A stretch of 64,000 nt of DNA from positions 558,001-622,000 of the forward strand of contig NZ_CP079218.1 in NCBI RefSeq assembly GCF_019317285.1, given 5' to 3'. This DNA is from Pedobacter sp. D749 (lineage in GTDB: Bacteria; Bacteroidota; Bacteroidia; Sphingobacteriales; Sphingobacteriaceae). Positions within the stretch are counted from its first letter, which is position 1. Each line of letters begins with the position of its first letter. The notes under the pieces are model-generated. The model was not told the DNA's origin and made no database searches. It saw nothing but the letters and a program-made list of their open reading frames with translations. This document shows positions 54,946 through 63,257 of the stretch, in pieces. The position numbers and the translations under genes are program-made.

Positions 54946-56948
54946 TTTTTTACAGGTTTATGATTTACAATGGGTTGATTTACTGTCGGCTTGTTAGCAA
55001 CAGTTTGTTTTAATATTGATGGTTTTATTTTTAAACTGTCTTTAACCCTTTTCAGCGAATCTGCCTTCTTTAATTTTAAACTATCTAGTTTAGTCGGTTT
55101 AACTTTTTTTGTCTTATCGATTAATGCAGGTAAAAGATTGGTTTCAGAGAATGCTTTTACAGTATAGCCATTCGAACGTGGCTTAATACTGTCAGTCAGA
55201 TATTTTTCAACCATAAAACTCGAGATTGGTGCAGCATAAGATCCACCAAAACCACCATTTTCTACAATCACCGCAATAGCAATTTTAGGATTATCCATTG
55301 GTGCAAAACCGATAAAAACCGAGTGGTTTTTACCATGTGGGTTTTGTACGGTTCCGGTTTTACCACACATCACAATATTGGGGATCTGAGATTCTTTTGC
55401 TGTTCCCCACGGACTGTTTACCGCATCCCGCATCCCATTAATTACAATCGGGAAATATTTCTCATCCACACCCACATAATTTTTAACCACGTATTCTTTT
55501 TTCACTACATTTTTATCGCCGATACCTTTAATTAAGTGAGGCTTTAAGTAATAGCCACGGTTGGCAATTGCCGCCATTACGTTTGCCATTTGCAATGGGG
55601 TAGACGTAATTTCACCCTGACCAATGGCCTGCGAAATTACGGTGGTGTAACCCCAGCGTTTGCCATAAATTTTATCATAATGATCAGCCTGATAAAATAT
55701 CCCCTTTTTTTCGAAAGGCATGTCGATACCCAGTTTCTGGCCAAAACCCCATTTTGCAATCTGTTCGTGCCATTGTGTGTAGGTTTGACGCTGGTTTTTC
55801 ATGCCATTTTTGGTGATGATGTTTTGAAAAACATGGCAAAAATAGGTGTTGCAGGAACGGGCAATGCCCCTTTGCATATTAATGGTTCCGTCTACGTGCT
55901 CGCACTTTACTTTGTGATTTCCGGCCATGTAATAACCCGGACAGAAAAAGGTCGTATTTGGATCGATTGCGCCATCTTGCAATGCCACCAGGGCATCAAC
56001 CGGTTTAAACGATGATCCAGGTGAATATTGCCCTGCAATAGGTCTTACAATCTGCGGACGGTAAGGGTTTGCAATCAAACTCATGTAGTTTTTACCCCAA
56101 TCTTTACCAACCAATTGGTTAGGATCGTATCCCGGGCTACTTACAAAAGCCAGAATTTCTCCGGTTGAAGGTTCGATGGCAACAATTGCCCCTACCTTAT
56201 TTTTCATCAGTTCTTCGCCAAGACGCTGGATTCTGATATCTAAAGAAGAAATTAAACGATCTCCCGATACGGCATTTATATCATATTTTCCATTGGCATA
56301 ACTGCCTTGGGCAATGTTTTTGGCATCGTATAATGTATTGATCACTCCCTTTTCGCCCCTTAAAAAATCTTCATAAGAACGCTCTAAACCACTTTTACCG
56401 ATAAAATCGCCTGGTTTATAATACCCTTCCGATTTTTCAATGTCATCAGGACTTACTTCTTTTACATAACCAAACAGCTGCCCTGCAATACTGTCGGGGT
56501 AATGCCTGATCGTTCTATCCTGGGTTCTGAAACCCGGAAAACGGTACATGATCTCCTGCAGGCGTGCATAACTCTGCACTGAGATCTGTCTTTCGAAAAA
56601 TGTAGCCTGATAAGAAGATTGTGCCCTGGCTTTTTTTAGTTTTTTACGTACATCATCAATGGTGATTTCAAGGGCATTGGCCATTGCCAAAGTATCGAAG
56701 GGCTTAACTTCGTTTGGGGTAACCATTAAATCGTAAACGGGTTCGTTCTGCACAATTACTTTCATGTTCCGGTCGAGGATAGCACCACGGGCCGGGTATT
56801 TGTAAATTTTACGCAATACGTTACTTTCGGCGGAGCTGAAGGCCTTATCACTAATAATCTGGATATAAAATAACTTCCCTAATAAAATCAGGGCGATTAC
56901 AATAAATAATCCTTGAACGATATATTTTCGGTTAAATAACTGATCCAT
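54942..56948 (-). CDS. mrdA: Penicillin-binding protein 2 (transpeptidase)
   Basis: A 668-residue class B PBP. It has an N-terminal membrane helix (about 10-30), a dimerisation/pedestal domain (about 50-210), and a transpeptidase domain with SxxK at S312-K315, SCN at 365-367 and KTGT at 530-533. The C-terminal 60 residues are a Lys/Pro-rich tail (KPTVNQPIVNHKPVKK) that may be disordered. It crosslinks peptidoglycan during elongation. It overlaps rodA by 4 bp and mreD by 1 bp. Confidence 0.96.
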   Translation of the reverse strand: MDQLFNRKYIVQGLFIVIALILLGKLFYIQIISDKAFSSAESNVLRKIYKYPARGAILDRNMKVIVQNEPVYDLMVTPNEVKPFDTLAMANALEITIDDVRKKLKKARAQSSYQATFFERQISVQSYARLQEIMYRFPGFRTQDRTIRHYPDSIAGQLFGYVKEVSPDDIEKSEGYYKPGDFIGKSGLERSYEDFLRGEKGVINTLYDAKNIAQGSYANGKYDINAVSGDRLISSLDIRIQRLGEELMKNKVGAIVAIEPSTGEILAFVSSPGYDPNQLVGKDWGKNYMSLIANPYRPQIVRPIAGQYSPGSSFKPVDALVALQDGAIDPNTTFFCPGYYMAGNHKVKCEHVDGTINMQRGIARSCNTYFCHVFQNIITKNGMKNQRQTYTQWHEQIAKWGFGQKLGIDMPFEKKGIFYQADHYDKIYGKRWGYTTVISQAIGQGEITSTPLQMANVMAAIANRGYYLKPHLIKGIGDKNVVKKEYVVKNYVGVDEKYFPIVINGMRDAVNSPWGTAKESQIPNIVMCGKTGTVQNPHGKNHSVFIGFAPMDNPKIAIAVIVENGGFGGSYAAPISSFMVEKYLTDSIKPRSNGYTVKAFSETNLLPALIDKTKKVKPTKLDSLKLKKADSLKRVKDSLKIKPSILKQTVANKPTVNQPIVNHKPVKK

Positions 56949-57463
56949 TAGCGCGGTGTTCTTCTATAGAATATAAACTCTACCAATAAAATAAGAAGCA
57001 GTGTAAAGATACAACTTAAGCCGCATCTCATTAAGGTATAACCAATTTCGGTTAGCCTAAATGTTTCTAAAAAGAACAGCACCAGGTGGTGTGCAATAAC
57101 GCAAAGGAAAGCATAAAGAGAAAACCACTGGAAACCCATATAACTTAACGATGGTTCCGGATCGTCGATAGCGTCGCGGTTTAAACTTATAGAGATAAAA
57201 GAAATCCTTACAAAAGCCAGAACAACACAAGCTGTGGCATGCACGCCCATGGTATCATAAAAAGCATCAAGCGTTAATCCTGTGATAAAAGCCAGTAAAT
57301 ACAACAATATATTTGGGATCCCGAATGGAAGCAAGAGTAGAAACAGCACATAGATAAATGGCGTGGAAAGGTCGTAAAATCCCATATTCTTGAGCAAAAA
57401 TATCTGCACAAAAAGTAGTAAAAACCACCTGATCACATTTACAATTATGATTCTACTATTCAT
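56948..57463 (-). CDS. mreD: Rod-shape-determining protein MreD
   Basis: A 171-residue integral membrane protein with five to six helices (FLLLFVQIFLLKNMGFYD, FIYVLFLLLLPFGIP, YLLAFITGLTLDAFYDTMG, LSCIFTLLLILLVEF). Identification rests on position between mreC and mrdA together with length and topology; MreD sequences are poorly conserved. Overlaps: 8 bp with mreC, 1 bp with mrdA. Confidence 0.93.
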   Translation of the reverse strand: MNSRIIIVNVIRWFLLLFVQIFLLKNMGFYDLSTPFIYVLFLLLLPFGIPNILLYLLAFITGLTLDAFYDTMGVHATACVVLAFVRISFISISLNRDAIDDPEPSLSYMGFQWFSLYAFLCVIAHHLVLFFLETFRLTEIGYTLMRCGLSCIFTLLLILLVEFIFYRRTPR

Positions 57464-58295
57464 TCGGTTTAGCGATGCTTTCTAAAGCTTTTTGCTCATC
57501 AGCACTTTTATCTTTAACTACATATACATATTGCAATGTGCTAAAGTCAGTAAATAAATTTAATTCTGCAGATAAGAAATTATCATTCGTGGCTACATTT
57601 GCCTTGCTGATCCTACCGACCAAAATCCCTTTTGGAAATGATGCAAAACCCGAAGTCACTACCGTATCGCCAACATACATTTTAATGTGGTTGGGGACCT
57701 CTTTCACAAATGCCTTTTTAATATCGAAATTTCCGTCGCCCCAAACCAATGAGCCAAGCGCATTATTCTTTTTCAAGGTCACACTAATTTTGGTGTCTTT
57801 ATGTAATAATGACTGGATGGTGGCTAAATGTGCAGAAACATCACGGATAAAACCGACTACTCCGCGTTGAGGCGCAATAACCGCCATACCACTTTTAATC
57901 CCGTCAACTGTACCTTTATTAATGGTCATGATGTTATTGCGCAAAGTGATCGAATTTTTAATCACCTTGGCTGCCAGATAAGTGTATTGTTGATTGGTAA
58001 CCGTATCTACCACTTTAACATCTTTGGCTGTATCTACAGTAGTTAAGCTTAATAGCTTACTTTTAAGCTTTGCATTTTCGGCTGCAAGGCTATCGTTAAC
58101 CACACCCAGATTTAGATATCGTTTAAAAATATTTAACCTTTCGTAAGCGGTTCCAACTACCTCATTGCTTGAGTTTAAGGTTACACTCCGCTGATAGGAA
58201 TTGTTCTTCACCGTCAGATAGATGCCAACGATAAAAAAAATGATAAATAAGAAAAATGCGTTGTATCTGCTGATGAAAATCCAAAGGTTACGCAT
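57456..58295 (-). CDS. mreC: Rod-shape-determining protein MreC
   Basis: A 279-residue protein. The single N-terminal membrane helix is FFLFIIFFIVGIYLTV, followed by a coiled coil (about 55-90: LNIFKRYLNLGVVNDSLAAEN-like, then LKSKLLSL) and the MreC beta domain (GIKSGMAVIAPQRGVVGFIRDV, VTSGFASFPKGILVGRIS). It links MreB to the extracytoplasmic synthase complex. It follows mreB after an 80-bp gap containing an inverted repeat. Confidence 0.94.
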   Translation of the reverse strand: MRNLWIFISRYNAFFLFIIFFIVGIYLTVKNNSYQRSVTLNSSNEVVGTAYERLNIFKRYLNLGVVNDSLAAENAKLKSKLLSLTTVDTAKDVKVVDTVTNQQYTYLAAKVIKNSITLRNNIMTINKGTVDGIKSGMAVIAPQRGVVGFIRDVSAHLATIQSLLHKDTKISVTLKKNNALGSLVWGDGNFDIKKAFVKEVPNHIKMYVGDTVVTSGFASFPKGILVGRISKANVATNDNFLSAELNLFTDFSTLQYVYVVKDKSADEQKALESIAKPNE

Positions 58296-58305
58296 ATTTT
58301 TAGGT

Positions 58306-58368
58306 AAAATGGAAGATGGGAAATGTATAATGGAGTCAATACATCATCCATCATACATCTTCCATTTT
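58306..58368 (-). terminator. Inverted repeat between mreB and mreC
   Basis: The arms AAAATGGAAGATG (58306-58318) and CATCTTCCATTTT (58356-58368) are exact 13-bp complements around a 37-nt loop that contains further ATG-rich related sequence. It starts 8 nt after the mreB stop and lacks a convincing U-run, so it could be an attenuator or processing site instead of a full terminator. Confidence 0.55.
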
Positions 58369-58375
58369 CCGTGTT

Positions 58376-59398
58376 TTATTGCATTAAGAATTTATATCCG
58401 CCAATATTTTTAAGGGCGATGCCAGTACCACGAACTACTGCACGAAGCGGATCTTCTGCAACGTGAACAGGCAATTTAGTTTTGGCTGCTACGCGTTTGT
58501 CTAATCCTCTTAATAATGCACCACCACCGGTTAAGTAAATACCTGTTTGGTAAATATCTGCCGAAAGTTCCGGAGGAGTAATCTCTAAAGCTTTTAAAAT
58601 CGCTTCTTCAATTTTAGAGATCGACTTATCTAAACAGTGTGCAATTTCGGTATAAGAAACGGTGATCTGTTTTGGTACACCCGTCATTAAATCACGACCC
58701 TGAACCGCGAAATCGGCAGGAGCGTCCTGTAACTCAGGTAAAGCTGCACCGACTTCAATTTTAATTTTTTCAGCAGTACGGTCGCCAATCATGATGTTGT
58801 GTTGACGGCGGATGTAGTTTACAATGTCAGAGTCGAAATTATCTCCCGCAACGCGGATAGACTGATCGCAAACAATACCTGATAAAGCGATAACCGCAAT
58901 TTCAGTAGTACCACCACCTATATCGATAATCATGTTGCCCATTGGCTCTTCTACATCGATACCGATACCAACAGCAGCAGCCATTGGCTCATGAATCAGG
59001 TACACCTCTTTTGCTCCGGCAATCTCTGCAGAGTCGCGTACCGCACGTTTTTCTACTTCAGTAATACCAGATGGGATACAGATTACCATACGTAAAGAAG
59101 GAAACATCCAGCCTTTACCACCGTTAAGCATACGGATCATTCCTTTAATCATCGCCTCAGCAGCATTGAAATCGGCAATTACACCATCTTTTAATGGGCG
59201 TACTGTTTTAATATTATCGTGGGTTTTACCCTCCATTTGCATTGCCTGACGACCTATAGCAATGACTTTGTTTGTAGTACGATCGAAAGCAACGATAGAT
59301 GGCTCATCTACAACTACTTTGTCGTTATGTATAATCAGGGTATTCGCAGTGCCTAAATCGATGGCAACTTCTTGCGTAAACCAGTTAAATAATCCCAT
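58376..59398 (-). CDS. mreB: Rod-shape-determining protein MreB
   Basis: A 340-residue bacterial actin. Nucleotide-binding elements are [11 protein letters not shown] (phosphate 1), [27 protein letters not shown] (phosphate 2) and [18 protein letters not shown] (adenosine). It forms membrane-associated filaments that position the elongation machinery. It is the first gene of the mreB-mreC-mreD-mrdA-rodA cluster. No division genes are adjacent. Confidence 0.97.
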   Translation of the reverse strand: [340 protein letters not shown]

Positions 59399-59620
59399 GT
59401 ATAAGGTATGTTTTCTTTATTTTATCAAATCTATACTATTCCTAATGTAAAAATAGCTTTTTTATTGTTTTAAGTTTTATTTTCTTCAGTTATTAAATTG
59501 TTTTTGAGACAATTAAAATGTTTAGAAAATCAAAACCTATAATAATTGGGTGTGAACTGTTTTTATTATAAGATAATGCACAAAAACCTTCCGCCTTTAA
59601 ACCCTCAACCTTCTACCTTT

Positions 59621-61147
59621 CTAGTGTTTAAAGTGTCTTACACCGGTGGTCACCATGGCAATACCTTTTTCGTTTGCTTTTGCAACAGAATCGGCATCTT
59701 TAATCGATCCGCCTGGTTGTAAAACAGCAGTAATTCCGGCTTCGGCAGCAATTTCAACACAATCCGGGAAAGGGAAGAAAGCATCAGAAGCCATTGCAGC
59801 ACCTTTAACGCTGAAACCAAATGAAGCAGCCTTTTCAATTGCTTGTCTTAAGGCATCAACACGTGAGGTTTGGCCAACACCACTTGCTATTAAAACATCA
59901 TCCTTAACTAAAACAATGGTATTCGACTTAGTGTGTTTTACAATTTTGTTGGCAAAGAACAGATCTTTTAGCTCTTGTGCTGTTGGTGCTTTATCGGTAA
60001 CGGTTGTCATTTGCTCCGGACCTTCGATAATTAAATCTTTATCCTGCTCAATTACACCGTTTAATAATGTTTTAAATTGTTTTTTACTCAATTCAACCTC
60101 GTTGCGTTGTAAAATAACGCGGTTTTTCTTTTTGCTGAACAGCTCAACTGCTTCTGCCTGGTAAGAAGGAGCAATCAACACCTCAAAAAACAAGTTATTA
60201 ATTTCTTGTGCTGTCTCAAGGTCAACTTCCACATTGGTAATCAGTACGCCACCGAAAGCTGAAACAGGATCGCAGGCTAAAGCATCAACCCAGGCTTGTT
60301 TAACGGTAGGGCGTGAGGCAATACCACAAGCATTGGTGTGTTTTAATATCGCAAAAGTCGGATCTTCAAATTCATCGATTAAAGCAACAGCCGCGTCCAC
60401 ATCAACCAGGTTGTTATAAGAAAGCTCTTTACCGTTAAGTTTGGTAAACATGGCATCTAAATCGCCATAAAATACACCTCCCTGATGCGGGTTTTCGCCA
60501 TAACGTAAAGTTTTAGCTTCAGTTACACTCTGTTTAAAAACATCAAGTGGCTCTTCAGTATTGAAATAATTGAAAATTGCAGTATCGTAATGAGAAGAAG
60601 TATGGAATGCTTTTTTAGCAAATGCTTTACGCTGTGCTAAAGTAGTTTCGCCATTTTGTTCTGCCAATTGGGCTTCTAAAGTAGGATAGTCGTTTTTTGA
60701 TGCGATAATCACCACATCGTTGAAGTTTTTGGCAGCAGCACGGATTAAGGAAATACCACCAATGTCTATTTTCTCAATAATTTCTTCTGGTGTTCCGCCT
60801 GCTTTTACAGTTTCTTCAAATGGATATAAGTCAACAATAACCAGGTCAATCTCAGGGATTTCATATTCAGCAATCTGCTCCTGGTCGCCAGCTAATGCTC
60901 TACGGTTTAAAATTCCGCCAAATACTTTTGGGTGTAAGGTTTTAACACGTCCGCCTAAAATAGATGGATAACCAGTTAAATCTTCAACCGCCGTAACAGG
61001 AAGGTTTAAATCTTTGATGAATTGTTCTGTTCCACCGGTAGAAAATAATTGTACACCTTGTGCGGCTAACAATTTTACCAATGGCTCCAAACCATCTTTA
61101 TAATATACTGAGATTAAAGCGTTTTTGATTTTAATGGATTGACTCAT
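59621..61147 (-). CDS. purH: Bifunctional AICAR transformylase / IMP cyclohydrolase
   Basis: A 508-residue protein from ATG 61147 (MSQSIKIKNALISVYYKDG), the usual length. The N-terminal MGS-fold cyclohydrolase (about 1-130) shows FSTGGTEQFIKD, KTLHPKVFGGILNRR and DLVIVDLYPFE. The C-terminal AICAR transformylase shows LRYGENPHQGG, FAILKHTNACG, DAFFPFPDCVE and ITAVLQPGGSIKD. It completes the last two steps of IMP synthesis. purN is its same-strand upstream neighbour, separated by 170 bp. Confidence 0.97.
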   Translation of the reverse strand: MSQSIKIKNALISVYYKDGLEPLVKLLAAQGVQLFSTGGTEQFIKDLNLPVTAVEDLTGYPSILGGRVKTLHPKVFGGILNRRALAGDQEQIAEYEIPEIDLVIVDLYPFEETVKAGGTPEEIIEKIDIGGISLIRAAAKNFNDVVIIASKNDYPTLEAQLAEQNGETTLAQRKAFAKKAFHTSSHYDTAIFNYFNTEEPLDVFKQSVTEAKTLRYGENPHQGGVFYGDLDAMFTKLNGKELSYNNLVDVDAAVALIDEFEDPTFAILKHTNACGIASRPTVKQAWVDALACDPVSAFGGVLITNVEVDLETAQEINNLFFEVLIAPSYQAEAVELFSKKKNRVILQRNEVELSKKQFKTLLNGVIEQDKDLIIEGPEQMTTVTDKAPTAQELKDLFFANKIVKHTKSNTIVLVKDDVLIASGVGQTSRVDALRQAIEKAASFGFSVKGAAMASDAFFPFPDCVEIAAEAGITAVLQPGGSIKDADSVAKANEKGIAMVTTGVRHFKH

Positions 61148-61317
61148 TCGACTGAAAATTTTGAGCCGCAAAGGTAGTAAAACAGGATTGTTTTTTAATG
61201 AGATTTACCGATCAATGTTAAATTTTATTCCACTATATATAATAAGGTAGCGTTGCCAGTCTGGTTGACTATGCTAAAGTTTATTTTAATAGCCTTATTA
61301 AGGCTGCGTCGAATCAT

Positions 61318-61896
61318 TTATTTGCTGATCTTTTTAACAATAGTTTCTACAATACGTGGGTAGTGCTGGTGTTCTAGCTGCTGACCTTTAAATTTTACCA
61401 TTTCCAGGTTATCGTTTTTGTCTATTCTGTAGCGGGCCTGGTAAATGTATTCACCTTCGTCATAGTTTTCATCCACATAATGAATGGTTATTCCCCCTTC
61501 TGTTTCGCCTGCAGACATAACCGCATGGTGTACATGGTCTCCATACATGCCCTTTCCGCCAAATTTTGGAAGGATAGCAGGGTGAATATTGACAATTCTG
61601 CCCGGGTAGGCGTGGATCAGGCTTTTAGGAATCAGCCAAAGAAAGCCGGCCAGTACAATAAAATCGATTTCAAGATTTTTTAGCAAGTCTACTACTTCAT
61701 CTGTGTGGTAGAACTCATTCCTATCGAAAATATGAGTGGGGATTTCAAAATTATCAGCTCTTTGTAATACATATGCATCGGCATTGTTGGTCAATACCAA
61801 AGATATTTCTATTTCATTACTCCGCTTAAAATGCTCCATCAGCTTTTGGGCATTAGAGCCAGAACCTGATGCAAAGATGGCTATTCTTTTTTTCAC
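61318..61896 (-). CDS. purN: Phosphoribosylglycinamide formyltransferase
   Basis: A 192-residue protein whose only possible start is GTG at 61896, since an in-frame TGA lies directly upstream. The family signatures are FASGSGSNAQKL (residues about 8-19), the catalytic NIHPAILPKFGGKG (Asn/His) and YVDENYDEG (Asp). It transfers formyl from 10-formyl-THF to GAR in purine synthesis. purH lies downstream on the same strand. The length matches the usual 190-210. Confidence 0.96.
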   Translation of the reverse strand: MKKRIAIFASGSGSNAQKLMEHFKRSNEIEISLVLTNNADAYVLQRADNFEIPTHIFDRNEFYHTDEVVDLLKNLEIDFIVLAGFLWLIPKSLIHAYPGRIVNIHPAILPKFGGKGMYGDHVHHAVMSAGETEGGITIHYVDENYDEGEYIYQARYRIDKNDNLEMVKFKGQQLEHQHYPRIVETIVKKISK

Positions 61897-62057
61897 TCAA
61901 AATCGTTTTGCCCAAAAATAGTATTTTTAAGCCTTTTTTCTCTATCGAAAAGAATTTTTATTCATTTATGGTAAAGTATTATTAATGAATAATTTTAACG
62001 TATTTTTGCCGTTCGGAAATAGGGTTCAATTTTAATGAAAAAAAAGTTGAAAGTGTT

Positions 62058-62088
62058 TTGTAATTTAAAAACATTAATCCTATATTTG
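62058..62088 (+). promoter_or_regulatory. Promoter of rpsT (Bacteroidota type)
   Basis: TTG at 62058-62060 and TATATTTG (TAnnTTTG) at 62081-62088 are separated by 20 bp. The transcript should start near 62095, giving a leader of about 45 nt. Confidence 0.78.
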
Positions 62089-62137
62089 CAACCCGAATTA
62101 TAGGAAACGAATAAGAAAAATAAAAGGCTAAATAGAA

Positions 62138-62392
62138 ATGGCAAATCATAAATCTTCATTAAAAAGAATTAGAGCAAACGCAACAAAACGTTTACGTAAC
62201 AGATATCAGGCAAAAACTACACGTACCTTTATTAAAAGATTACGTGCTGCAGAAGATAAAAAATCTGCATCTGATTTATTGCCTAAAGTAATCTCTATGT
62301 TAGATCGTTTAGCTAAAAAGAATATTATCCACAAAAACAAAGCGGCTAATAACAAATCAAAATTAACGAAATTCGTTAATGGTTTAAAATAA
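62138..62392 (+). CDS. rpsT: 30S ribosomal protein S20
   Basis: An 84-residue very basic protein: MANHKSSLKRIRANATKRLRN is the S20 opening, and the C-terminal region has the long helix KNIIHKNKAANNKSKLTKFV. It binds 16S rRNA early in assembly. The gene has its own promoter and terminator (62416-62448), so it is monocistronic. Confidence 0.97.
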   Translation: MANHKSSLKRIRANATKRLRNRYQAKTTRTFIKRLRAAEDKKSASDLLPKVISMLDRLAKKNIIHKNKAANNKSKLTKFVNGLK

Positions 62393-62415
62393 GCCAATTT
62401 TTTTACGATATTAAG

Positions 62416-62448
62416 GCATCCTAACCAAAAGTTAGGATGCTTTTTTTT
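62416..62448 (+). terminator. Terminator after rpsT
   Basis: The stem GCATCCTAAC / GTTAGGATGC with a 5-nt loop is followed by eight T, 23 bp after the stop codon and directly before radC. Confidence 0.93.
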
Positions 62449-62457
62449 GTCTAAAAA

Positions 62458-63156
62458 ATGAAGAATTACGAACAGAAAGTAGGGATAAAGTTATGGGCTG
62501 AAGAGGATCGGCCACGCGAAAAACTTTTATTGCATGGCCGAAGACATTTAACAGATGCCGAACTGATTGCTATTTTAATTGGCTCTGGAAGTAAAAATGA
62601 AACCGCTGTCGACTTAAGTAAAAAGATTTTGTCTTTTTACGATAACAATTTAACAAAACTAGGAAAAGCTTCTATTCTGGATCTTTCCAGGTTTAAAGGT
62701 ATTGGAGAAGCCAAAGCATTAACTATTATTGCCGCTTTAGAGTTGGGTTTGCGGCGAAAGGAAACCACAGAGGAGGTGATTACGCATGTAACTACTTCTA
62801 ACGATGTTTATAAATATTTACATCAAACCTTTGCTAATCTCAATCATGAAGAGTTCTGGATATTACTGTTAAACAGGTCTAACCGGGTAATCGGTAAATT
62901 TTTGATCAGTAAAGGCGGGCAGGCAGGTACAGTAGCCGATCCGAAAATTATTTTTAAAACAGCTTTAGAAAACAATGCAGCAAATGTTGTTTTAGCGCAT
63001 AACCATCCTTCAGGAAATTTAAAGCCAAGCGAAAGCGATGATAAGTTGACCAGGGATATGGTTGCTTCGGGGAATTTGCTTAGTCTGTATGTGGTTGATC
63101 ATCTGATTTTTGCCAATAACCGCTACTATAGTTATAGAGATGAAGATCTGATTTAA
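62458..63156 (+). CDS. radC: DNA repair protein RadC (JAMM domain)
   Basis: A 232-residue protein. The N-terminal helix-hairpin-helix part reads RHLTDAELIAILIGSGSK and RFKGIGEAKALTIIAALELG. The C-terminal JAB1/MPN domain has the metalloprotease-type motif HNHPSGNLKPSESD (HxHPSG-xn-SxxD). Despite its name, a role in repair is not proven; the JAMM fold suggests peptidase activity. It starts 9 nt downstream of the rpsT terminator T-run. Confidence 0.95.
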   Translation: MKNYEQKVGIKLWAEEDRPREKLLLHGRRHLTDAELIAILIGSGSKNETAVDLSKKILSFYDNNLTKLGKASILDLSRFKGIGEAKALTIIAALELGLRRKETTEEVITHVTTSNDVYKYLHQTFANLNHEEFWILLLNRSNRVIGKFLISKGGQAGTVADPKIIFKTALENNAANVVLAHNHPSGNLKPSESDDKLTRDMVASGNLLSLYVVDHLIFANNRYYSYRDEDLI

Positions 63157-63257
63157 AAGATATTCGGTTATTAAAGTATAATTAACGTTAAATTAGTATA
63201 ATAGCGGCTTAAAATTAGAGGTTGCCTGCCAGCCTGTATGAATTAAATGGTTTAATT

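Noticed and set aside
59646..60164. A 172-codon frame on the plus strand opposite purH
   Set aside because: purH is a strongly conserved gene on the minus strand; the antisense frame has no motif and arises from codon bias.
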